Shown: positions 57,093-64,000 of the stretch, piece after piece | How positions within the stretch are numbered: position 1 is the stretch's first letter | Layout of the letters: every line of letters begins with the position of its first letter | DNA from: Bradyrhizobium cajani | GTDB taxonomy: Bacteria > Pseudomonadota > Alphaproteobacteria > Rhizobiales > Xanthobacteraceae | Direction: 5' to 3' | Length of the DNA: 64,000 nucleotides | NCBI RefSeq assembly: GCF_009759665.1 | Contig: NZ_WQNE01000023.1 | Location: 1 to 64,000, forward strand | Notes under the pieces: generated by a model | The model's input: only the letters and a program-made list of their open reading frames with translations | Database searches by the model: none | Told to the model about the DNA's origin: nothing | Made by a program: the position numbers and the translations under genes

Positions 57093-58343
57093 ACCCTTGG
57101 GGAACGGATCCGGCTCGACGAGATCGGCGGTCTCGTAGATCAGCTCGAACTGGCCATCGAGCTTGGCGCGCCCGACCCGGGTCTTCGACCAGAGATGATG
57201 GTTTTCGTGGATGCGCACGTAACCTTCGGGAGCGCCCTTGAACTCGACGCCCGGCGAGGCCGCCGCGATCTTGTCGACGTCGAAGGAGCCCGCCTTCTCG
57301 ACCGTCAACTTCCACAGCCACGGGCCGAGATAGGCAGCCTGGGTGACGTCTCCGATCACGGTCTTCTCGCCCCACGCCTTCTTGAACGCCGGAACGAACG
57401 CCTTGTTGTTCGGATTGTCGAGTGACTGGAAGTACTTCATGCAGGCATAGGCGCCCGCGATGTTTTCGCCGCCGATGCCGTCGATCTCGTCTTCGGTGAC
57501 CGAGATCGTGAGCAGCGGCTGCTTGGCGAGGTCGATGCCGGCGGCCTTGAGCTGCTTGTAGAAGGCGACGTTCGAGCCGCCGACGACGTCGGTGAAGATC
57601 ACGTCCGGCTTGGTCAGCTTGATCTTGTTGATGACCGAATTGAACTGGGTGCTGCCGAGCGCATAATACTCCTCGCCGACGACCTTGCCCTTCAGCACGT
57701 TCTCGACGTGCTTGCGCGCGATCTTGTTCGAGGTGCGCGGCCAGATGTAGTCGGAGCCGATGAAGAAGAACGACTTCGCGCCCTTCTCCTTGGCGATCCA
57801 GTTCAGGCCGGCGAGAATCTGCTGGGTCGCCTCCTGGCCGGTGTAGATCACGTTCTTGGACTGCTCGAGACCCTCGTAGAAGGTCGGGTAGTAGAGCATG
57901 CCGTTATACTGCTCGACGACGGGCAGCACCGCCTTGCGCGAGGCCGAGGTCCAGCAGCCCATGATGGCCGCGACCTTGTCGTTGACGAGCAGCTTCTTGG
58001 CCTTTTCGGCGAAGGTCGGCCAGTCGCTGGCGCCGTCTTCCTGGATGAACTTGATCTTGCGCCCGAGCACGCCGCCGGCGGCGTTGATCTGCTCGATGGC
58101 GAGCTTTTCGGCCTCGATCGAGCCGGTCTCGGAGATCGCCATGGTGCCGGTCGCCGAATGCAGGATGCCGACCGTCACCTCGGTATCGGTCACCGCGAGG
58201 CCCGTGGTATTGACCGCCGAGGTCGCCGGGGCCTGCGCAAAGGATGCCCGCGGCAGCATCGTGATGGCCGGCACGGCCGCCATCCCCATCAATAGTTTGC
58301 GCCGGAGTGGCGACAACAGGCCCTTGTTTGCTTCGTCTGACAT
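57084..58343 (-). CDS. urtA: Urea/short-chain amide ABC transporter substrate-binding protein, UrtA
   Basis: 419 residues from ATG 58343; an earlier ATG at 58421 would start inside an inverted repeat. The signal has SPLRRKLLMGMAAVPAITML, a twin-arginine-like start, ending SFAQAPA. The mature domain contains VTVGILHSATGTMAISETG and GCWTSASRKAVLPVVEQYNGMLYYPTFYEG, both typical of UrtA and FmdD urea/amide receptors. It binds urea or short amides in the periplasm. First gene of the operon that runs through to amiE. Confidence 0.93.
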   Translation of the reverse strand: MSDEANKGLLSPLRRKLLMGMAAVPAITMLPRASFAQAPATSAVNTTGLAVTDTEVTVGILHSATGTMAISETGSIEAEKLAIEQINAAGGVLGRKIKFIQEDGASDWPTFAEKAKKLLVNDKVAAIMGCWTSASRKAVLPVVEQYNGMLYYPTFYEGLEQSKNVIYTGQEATQQILAGLNWIAKEKGAKSFFFIGSDYIWPRTSNKIARKHVENVLKGKVVGEEYYALGSTQFNSVINKIKLTKPDVIFTDVVGGSNVAFYKQLKAAGIDLAKQPLLTISVTEDEIDGIGGENIAGAYACMKYFQSLDNPNNKAFVPAFKKAWGEKTVIGDVTQAAYLGPWLWKLTVEKAGSFDVDKIAAASPGVEFKGAPEGYVRIHENHHLWSKTRVGRAKLDGQFELIYETADLVEPDPFPKGYQ

Positions 58344-58413
58344 GAGCACCCCACTTTTGTTCGAGGACACGCGTTGGTGTCGTGAGGATGGCTCGAATTT
58401 GTGCAGCTCAAGC

Positions 58414-58431
58414 ATACGCAAGATCGCGTAT
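58414..58431. promoter_or_regulatory. Perfect inverted repeat in the urtA / sensor-kinase divergent region
   Basis: ATACGC (58414-58419) and GCGTAT (58426-58431) flank AAGATC; one more pair (G58412-C58433) extends it past a mismatch. It lies 71 bases before the urtA ATG and 82 before the kinase GTG. The form fits a site for a LuxR/NarL-type response regulator such as the one encoded at 61868. Confidence 0.5.
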
Positions 58432-58512
58432 ACTGCACCGCAAAATACCGACGTAGGCTTTTGGTACGGAATTTGCGAGGGATCCGCGCGGGTATCGGGA
58501 GTGGGGTTTTAG

Positions 58513-61500
58513 GTGGCAGGGCGGCAGCGAATAGACCGCGTCAGGCGCCAGTACAACCAATGGGTCGCCAACCAGACGCTGGAAGACTACGCGCTGCGCT
58601 TCACGGCCAAGAGCGCACGCCGCTGGTCCGCCGCTCGCGTCGCCAACACGGCGCTCGGCGCGATCTCCTTTCTGGCGCTGGAGGCGATCGGGGGCACCAT
58701 CACGCTGAACTACGGCGTCACCAATGCCAGCGCCGCGATCCTCGTCGTGTCCACCATCATCTTCTTCTGCGGCGTGCCGATTGCCTACTACGCTGCCAAA
58801 TGCGGCATCGACATCGACCTGCTCACCCGCGGCGCCGGCTTCGGCTATATCGGCTCGACCGTGACCTCGCTGATCTACGCCTCCTTCACTTTCATCTTCT
58901 TCGCCATCGAAGCGGTGATCCTGGCCACCGCGCTCGAAATGTGCTTCGGCATTCCGCGCCCGATCGGCTACCTCATCAGCGCGGTCGCGATCATCCCGCT
59001 CGTCACCTATGGCATCACGCTGATCAGCCGCTTCCAGCTCTGGACGCAGCCGATCTGGGTCATCCTGCATATCCTGCCCTTTGCCGCGATCGCCTGGGCC
59101 AATCCCTATTCGTTCACGGAGTGGCGCAAGTTCGCCGGCGAGCACGGCGACCCCAGCGGACATTTCGACCTGTTGCTGTTCGGTGTCGCATCCTCCGTGG
59201 TGTTTTCGCTGGTGGCGCAGATCGGCGAGCAGGTCGACTTCCTCAGGTTCCTGCCGCGCGACCGCCGCACGTCGCGAACGTCGTGGTGGATTGCCCTGCT
59301 GATCGCAGGGCCCGGCTGGATCATCTTCGGCGCGCTGAAATTGCTGCTGGGCTCGTTTCTCGCCTTCTTCGCGCTGAGCCACGGCCTCTCCGGCGAGCTG
59401 GCGGCCGAGCCGGCGCACATGTATCTCGAAGCGTTCCGCTACGTGCTGTCGCAGCCGGACATGGCGCTGGCGCTCACCGGCGCGTTCGTCATCCTCTCGC
59501 AGATCAAGATCAACGTCACCAACGCCTATGCGGGCTCGATCGCCTGGTCGAACTTCTTCTCGCGATTGACGCACAGCCATCCCGGCCGCGTGGTGTGGCT
59601 GGTGTTCAACGTCACGGTGGCTCTGCTCCTGATGGAGATCGGCGTCTACAAGGCGCTGGAGCAGACGCTGGCGCTCTACTCCAACGTCGCGATCGCCTGG
59701 GTCGGCGCGCTGGTCGCCGACCTCGTCGTCAACAAGCCGCTCGGCCTGCGTCCGCCGCAGATGGAGTTCAAGCGCGCTCATCTCTACGACATCAACCCGG
59801 TCGGCGTCGGTGCCATGACGATCGCGACCATCGTCTCGATCGCGGCGTTCTACGGCCTGTTCGGCCCGACCATGAAGGCGCTGGCGGCGTTCGTTGCGCT
59901 GACGGTCGCCTTCGTCACCGCACCAATCATCGCCTGGCTCACCGACGGGAAATATTACATCGCGCGCAAGCCCAAGAAGAGCTGGGCCAATATCGAGGCG
60001 ATCCAGTGCTGTATCTGCGAGCACCATTTTGAGCCGGAGGACACCACCTCCTGCCCGGCCTATGCCGGCCCGATCTGCTCGTTGTGCTGCTCGCTCGATG
60101 CGCGCTGCCACGATCTCTGCAAGCCGCATGCGCGCGCGCAGGTACAATTCTCCGATGCGCTCGGCAGAATCCTGCCGCAGCCGATCTATCAGCGGATCAA
60201 CTCGCAGTTCGGCCACTATGTCGGCGTGTTCGTTGTCTCGGCCGGCCTCGTCGCGCTGGTGCTCGGACTGATCTATCTCCAGACCTCGGCCAGCGTGCAA
60301 GGCGAGAACGCGCTCGTCTCCAACGTGCTATGGAAGGTGTTCTTCTCGCTCAGCATCATCATCGGCGTAGTGGCCTGGCTGTTCGTGCTGGCGCAGCAGA
60401 GCCGCCGGGCCGCGGAAGCCGAGACGCGGCGGCAGACCGCGCTTCTGATTCAGGAGATCGATGCGCATAAGCGCACCGATGCCGAGCTCCAGCGCGCCAA
60501 GGAGGTCGCCGAATCCGCCAATCTCGCCAAGAGCCGCTACGTGGTGGGCCTGAGCCACGAGTTGCGCTCACCGCTGAATGCGATCAGCGGCTATGCGCAG
60601 CTCCTGGAGCAGGACGCGTCGCTCGCCACCAAGCCGCGCGACCAGGTCCGCGTGGTCCGCCGCAGCGCCGACCACCTCTCCGGCCTGATCGACGGCATCC
60701 TGGATATCTCCAAGATCGAGGCGGGACGGCTGTACCTGTCGCGCGACGAGGTTCGCCTGAGCGAATTCCTCGACCAGCTCGTCGGCATGTTCCGCCTTCA
60801 GGCCGCCGCCAAGGGCATCGATTTCGTGTTCCGGCGGCCGCCGCATCTGCCGGTCGTCGTCTATGCCGACGAGAAGCGGCTTCGCCAGGTGCTGATCAAT
60901 CTGCTCTCCAACGCGATCAAGTTCACCCAGGCCGGCAGCGTACAGTTCGTGGTGCACTATCGCAGCCCCGTGGCCGAGTTCGAAGTGATCGACACCGGCC
61001 CCGGCATCCAGGGCGACGATCTCGAACGCATCTTCGCGCCCTTCGAACGCGGCGCGCTCGGCGTCGCGCAGCCGCAGACCGGCACCGGGCTCGGCCTGAC
61101 CATCAGCCGGCTGCTGGCCGGCGTCATGGGCGGCGATATCAAGGTCATGAGCACCGTCGGCACCGGCAGCACGTTCAAGGTCAAGATCCTGCTGTCGGAA
61201 GTCACCAATCCGCAGCGCATCGCGCCGGTGGAGGCGCCGGTCTCCGGCTATCACGGCGCGCGCAAGACCATCCTGATCACCGATGACGACCCGGTTCATC
61301 GCGACCTACTGCGCGAGGTGCTGACGCCGCTCGGCTTCATCCTGCTCAGCGCGCCCGACGGGCCCGGCTGCCTTGCGCTGGCGCAACATTGCCGGCCCGA
61401 CCTGTTCCTGCTCGACATCTCCATGCCGGGCATGGACGGTTGGGCCGTGGCGGAAGCCTTGCGCGCGAGCGGCCACCACCAGGCGCGCATCCTGATGGTC

Positions 61501-61884
61501 TCCGCCAGTGCGCTGGAGGCCCACGGCACACCGCTGGCGCAGCCCTTCCACGACGGTTATCTGATGAAGCCGATCGACATCCCGCGGCTGCTGGAGACGA
61601 TCCGCCAGCTCCTCAAGATCGAGTGGCAATACGGCTCGGACGAGATTGTCGTCCCGTTCTGGCGGCCGGAGAGTGGATCGAAGCCGCCGGTGCGGCACAT
61701 CGAGGCACTGATCGGGCTCGGCCAGATCGGCTATGTCAAAGGCATCCAGTTGAAGCTCGACGAGATCGGCAGCGAGCATCCCGAACATGCCGACTTCGTC
61801 GCGCAGATGCGATCGCTGGTCGATCGCTTCGACCTAGACCAGTATATGGCCACCTTGAAGACGTTGCATGCGCATGAGCATTGA
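58513..61884 (+). CDS. Hybrid histidine kinase with an NCS1 permease-like sensor domain and a nine-cysteine cluster
   Basis: 1123 residues from GTG 58513 (GGGAGTGGGG upstream). Residues about 20-480 form a 12-TM domain like NCS1 nucleobase/allantoin carriers, including the inner motif NVTNAYAGSIAWSNFFSR. A cysteine cluster follows (C499, C500, C502, C514, C522, C525, C526, C532, C536, with H504, H505, H533, H539), probably zinc- or iron-sulfur-binding. Two more TM segments lie at about 570-640. Then come HisKA with H682 (SHELRSP), HATPase with LINLLSNAIKFT, DTGPGI and GTGLGL, a REC domain with D924-D926 and phospho-acceptor D968, and a helical C-terminal domain with no obvious phosphotransfer histidine. 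The kinase probably senses through binding or transport of a small nitrogen compound. Confidence 0.9.
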   Translation: MAGRQRIDRVRRQYNQWVANQTLEDYALRFTAKSARRWSAARVANTALGAISFLALEAIGGTITLNYGVTNASAAILVVSTIIFFCGVPIAYYAAKCGIDIDLLTRGAGFGYIGSTVTSLIYASFTFIFFAIEAVILATALEMCFGIPRPIGYLISAVAIIPLVTYGITLISRFQLWTQPIWVILHILPFAAIAWANPYSFTEWRKFAGEHGDPSGHFDLLLFGVASSVVFSLVAQIGEQVDFLRFLPRDRRTSRTSWWIALLIAGPGWIIFGALKLLLGSFLAFFALSHGLSGELAAEPAHMYLEAFRYVLSQPDMALALTGAFVILSQIKINVTNAYAGSIAWSNFFSRLTHSHPGRVVWLVFNVTVALLLMEIGVYKALEQTLALYSNVAIAWVGALVADLVVNKPLGLRPPQMEFKRAHLYDINPVGVGAMTIATIVSIAAFYGLFGPTMKALAAFVALTVAFVTAPIIAWLTDGKYYIARKPKKSWANIEAIQCCICEHHFEPEDTTSCPAYAGPICSLCCSLDARCHDLCKPHARAQVQFSDALGRILPQPIYQRINSQFGHYVGVFVVSAGLVALVLGLIYLQTSASVQGENALVSNVLWKVFFSLSIIIGVVAWLFVLAQQSRRAAEAETRRQTALLIQEIDAHKRTDAELQRAKEVAESANLAKSRYVVGLSHELRSPLNAISGYAQLLEQDASLATKPRDQVRVVRRSADHLSGLIDGILDISKIEAGRLYLSRDEVRLSEFLDQLVGMFRLQAAAKGIDFVFRRPPHLPVVVYADEKRLRQVLINLLSNAIKFTQAGSVQFVVHYRSPVAEFEVIDTGPGIQGDDLERIFAPFERGALGVAQPQTGTGLGLTISRLLAGVMGGDIKVMSTVGTGSTFKVKILLSEVTNPQRIAPVEAPVSGYHGARKTILITDDDPVHRDLLREVLTPLGFILLSAPDGPGCLALAQHCRPDLFLLDISMPGMDGWAVAEALRASGHHQARILMVSASALEAHGTPLAQPFHDGYLMKPIDIPRLLETIRQLLKIEWQYGSDEIVVPFWRPESGSKPPVRHIEALIGLGQIGYVKGIQLKLDEIGSEHPEHADFVAQMRSLVDRFDLDQYMATLKTLHAHEH

Positions 61885-62797
61885 GCCCAAGAAGCGCGAC
61901 GTCGCGCTCGTTGTCGACGACTCCCCGGAGACGCTGCGGCTGCTCACCGACGCGCTCGACGGCGCCGGCATGACGGTGATGGTGGCGCTCGACGGCGCGG
62001 CCGCGATGCGCATCGTCGACCAGATCACGCCCGACATCGTCCTGCTCGATGCGGTGATGCCCGGCATTGACGGGTTCGAGACCTGCCGCCGCCTCAAGCG
62101 CGATGCGGGTCTTGCCAATGTTCCCGTGATCTTCATGACGGGCCTGGCCGAAACCGAGCACATCGTGCGCGGGCTGGAGGCCGGCGGCGTCGACTACGTG
62201 ACAAAACCGATCGTGATCGAGGAGATGCTGGCGCGCATTCGCGTGCACCTCGGCAATGCCAGACTGACGCAGAGCGCGCGCGCCGCGCTCGACGTCTCCG
62301 GACGCTTTTTGTTCGCCGTCAACCGGAAGGGTCACGTGCTCTGGGCGACGCCGCAGGCGCAAAAGCTCCTGGCCGATCACCGGAGCGCGCAGGCCGACGA
62401 CGACTTCGTCCTGCCGCCCTCGCTTCTGCAATGGCTCGAGCAGGCGAAGGTCAAGGGCAGCTCGAAGTCTCAGGCGGCGTCCCTGCCGGACAATCCGCAG
62501 CTCCGGCTCTACTACATGGGCGAAACCGCGCCGAACGAGTTCCTGCTGCGGTTGTCCAGGGAGTCCGGCACCGCGCTGCCGCCCGAATTCACCAGCGAGC
62601 TCGGCCTCACCACCCGCGAAGGCGAGGTGCTGGCCTGGCTCAGCAAGGGCAAGACCAACCGCGACATCGCGCAAATTCTGGGATTGAGCCCGCGCACGGT
62701 CGACAAGCACCTCGAGCAGATCTACGCCAAGCTCGGCGTGGAGAACCGGACGGCGGCGGCCGCGATCGCCACGAATGCGACACGGCGGAATTCGTAG
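61868..62797 (+). CDS. Response regulator, REC + LuxR-type helix-turn-helix
   Basis: 309 residues. The REC domain has D17-D18, phospho-acceptor D61 (VLLDAVMPG), T91 and K113. A middle region of about 100 residues (FLFAVNRKGHVLWATPQAQKLL) looks PAS-like. The C-terminal LuxR domain is LTTREGEVLAWLSKGKTNRDIAQILGLSPRTVDKHL. It overlaps the kinase stop by 17 bases (11 if the ATG at 61874 is used), so kinase and regulator are coupled. It is the likely output of the kinase and may bind the inverted repeat at 58414. Confidence 0.92.
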   Translation: MRMSIEPKKRDVALVVDDSPETLRLLTDALDGAGMTVMVALDGAAAMRIVDQITPDIVLLDAVMPGIDGFETCRRLKRDAGLANVPVIFMTGLAETEHIVRGLEAGGVDYVTKPIVIEEMLARIRVHLGNARLTQSARAALDVSGRFLFAVNRKGHVLWATPQAQKLLADHRSAQADDDFVLPPSLLQWLEQAKVKGSSKSQAASLPDNPQLRLYYMGETAPNEFLLRLSRESGTALPPEFTSELGLTTREGEVLAWLSKGKTNRDIAQILGLSPRTVDKHLEQIYAKLGVENRTAAAAIATNATRRNS

Positions 62798-62838
62798 CGG
62801 TACTAATAATCTTCGACGCCGCTAGCCCAATTAAAGGT

Positions 62839-62965
62839 GTCGTCCCGGCGAACGCCGGGACCCATACCGTGTGATCTCTCGATCTTGGGCGGTCGCAATA
62901 CCGAACGACGAATCTTCGCCAAACTCCTCCCTGGGGGTATGGGTCCCTGCTTTCGCAGGGACGAC
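62839..62965. repeat. Family A palindromic repeat, long form
   Basis: GTCGTCCCGGCGAACGCCGGGAC at the left, GTCCCTGCTTTCGCAGGGACGAC at the right, and the internal GAATCTTCGCCAAACTCCTCC segment in between. It lies between the convergent response-regulator and monooxygenase genes. Confidence 0.85.
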
Positions 62966-63011
62966 AGCGGAATATGTGGCGATCGCGATCGCCCCTCACA
63001 CGAACAAGCCC

Positions 63012-64000
63012 TCACCCATACACGAACGCCTTGTCATCGAGGTCCGTCTTCGGAATCTCGTCCTTCTCGGTCCAGTAATCCTGGCTGTGCTGCCATTCCG
63101 GCTTGTCTCCGCGCTTGGGCAACAGATCCATGTTGCGCATCATGTAGCCCGGGTTGAAGTTCTCCGGATCGATCCAGGGCAGGATCGGCATGTTGTGGTC
63201 CTCGGCACGCAAGCTGACCTCGACCTTCCTGCTGCCCTTGGCCTTCATGTGACCGAGCAGCCGGCAGACGAAGTCGGCGACGAGGTCGACGCGCAGGGTC
63301 CAGCTCGCACGGAAATAGCCGAACACCCAGACCATGTTCGGCACGCCCGTGAACATCATGCCGCGATAGGTGACGGTATCGCCGAAGGCGAGCGGCTTGC
63401 CGTCGATCTCGAAGGCGATGTCGCCGAGGGCTGCGAGGTTGAAGCCGGTTGCGGTGACGATGACATCGGCTTCCAGCAGCTTGCCGGATTTGAGCTGGAT
63501 GCCGTTCTCGACGAAGCACTCGATCTCGTCGGTGACGACGGAGGCCTTGCCGCTGGCGATGCCCTTGAACAGATCGGCATCGGGCACGAAGGCGATGCGC
63601 TGCCGCCACGGCCGGTAGCTCGGCGTGAAATGTTTCTCGACGTCGTAGTCGGGACCGAGGACCGCGCTGATCTGCCCAATCAGCTCCTTCTTCACCTGCT
63701 CGGGCTTTGACACGCAGAGTTTCGTGAATGCATCTTGCTCGAACAGGATCTTTCGCCGGACGATCTCGTGGATCCATTCCTCGTCGACCTGAAGCCTGCG
63801 CAGCTCCTCCGCGATCTCGATGGCGTTGCGGCCGAGCCGGAAATAGGTCGGCGAACGCTGGAGCATGGTGACGTGCGCGCACTTGTCCGCGATGTTCGGC
63901 ACCAGTGTTGCCGCGGTCGCGCCGGAGCCGATCACCACCACCTTCTTGTTCGCAAGGTCGATGTCGTCGGGCCAGGTCTGCGGATGGACGATGCGGCCCT
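63012..64000 (-). CDS. Flavin-containing monooxygenase (Baeyer-Villiger/EthA-like), 5' end outside window
   Basis: The frame is open to the window edge; 329 residues are visible. The C-terminal part includes QTWPDDIDLANKKVVVIGSGATAATL, where GSGATA is the NADPH-binding Rossmann motif of class B monooxygenases, and VTATGF, the ATG-like motif. The C-terminus is typical of FAD-dependent monooxygenases of the EthA group. Such enzymes insert oxygen next to carbonyls or oxidise sulfur. The FAD-binding start lies beyond the edge. Nothing nearby indicates the substrate. Confidence 0.88.
   Translation of the reverse strand, partial: GRIVHPQTWPDDIDLANKKVVVIGSGATAATLVPNIADKCAHVTMLQRSPTYFRLGRNAIEIAEELRRLQVDEEWIHEIVRRKILFEQDAFTKLCVSKPEQVKKELIGQISAVLGPDYDVEKHFTPSYRPWRQRIAFVPDADLFKGIASGKASVVTDEIECFVENGIQLKSGKLLEADVIVTATGFNLAALGDIAFEIDGKPLAFGDTVTYRGMMFTGVPNMVWVFGYFRASWTLRVDLVADFVCRLLGHMKAKGSRKVEVSLRAEDHNMPILPWIDPENFNPGYMMRNMDLLPKRGDKPEWQHSQDYWTEKDEIPKTDLDDKAFVYG

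Noticed and set aside
58408..60300. 630-residue open frame opposite the NCS1-kinase gene
   Set aside because: Composition is typical of an antisense shadow (Arg/Asp/Glu/His/Gln-rich, no motif), and the plus strand encodes clear carrier and kinase domains.
61650..61884. C-terminal kinase region as an HPt phosphotransfer domain
   Set aside because: The region after REC is helical but lacks the HPt H-x-L-K-G pattern; histidines present do not fit, so the downstream partner must be reached another way.

Overview
The window is high-GC, densely coded DNA from an alphaproteobacterium, most likely a Bradyrhizobium or close Nitrobacteraceae relative. That reading rests on gene content (many ABC uptake systems, acyl-CoA enzymes, class GN sortase, Urt system) and on abundant dispersed palindromic intergenic repeats of at least six families. 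It is an inference, because no rRNA or other marker gene is present. I saw no tRNA, rRNA or CRISPR. The only mobile-element trace is a transposase tail at the left edge.

Layout. 1-5 kb: transposase remnant, persulfide dioxygenase-rhodanese fusion, small acidic protein, MFS carrier, D-aminoacylase-like amidohydrolase. 5-11 kb: MFS carrier divergent from a compact ATPase / FtsX-type permease / AttH-CrtC lipocalin / MAPEG operon, probably for export or handling of a lipid-like molecule. 11-17 kb: orphan amino-acid-type binding protein and an RND pump with lipoprotein adaptor. 17.7-26.3 kb: iron-ADH superfamily reductase, AMP-dependent CoA ligase and a complete peptide-type ABC importer. 26.3-27.2 kb: ceramidase-like membrane hydrolase under a promoter bracketed by two matching operators. 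27.4-39.4 kb: catabolic island with biotin-dependent acyl-CoA carboxylase, BKACE enzyme, AraC regulator, GST, two isovaleryl-type acyl-CoA dehydrogenases, a CoA ligase and a binding protein. 39.5-43.4 kb: XRE regulator divergent from a VIT/vWA LPxTA protein and its class GN sortase. 43.6-46.8 kb: ADP-forming acyl-CoA synthetase and orphan MCE protein. 47-50 kb: autotransporter. 50.4-62.8 kb: short-chain amide/urea system. 62.8-64 kb: flavin monooxygenase running off the edge.

The most interesting region is 50.4-62.8 kb. Aliphatic amidase (amiE), FmdB, formamidase (fmdA) and a complete urtABCDE importer lie on the minus strand. Divergent from them is a two-gene signalling operon: a 1123-residue hybrid histidine kinase whose sensor is an entire NCS1-type permease followed by a nine-cysteine cluster, and a REC-LuxR response regulator. 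A perfect inverted repeat sits in the divergent promoter region. I propose that the transporter-like kinase senses an amide, urea or related small nitrogen compound and controls uptake and hydrolysis. The Urt operon also carries small-scale oddities: a 16-codon mini-ORF made by duplication of the urtD start, a 16-nt tandem repeat over the urtA stop, and a 13-bp hairpin between urtA and urtB.

Next in interest are the Gram-negative sortase/substrate pair, split by a strong terminator and a mobile repeat, and the ceramidase promoter with operators 31 bp apart.
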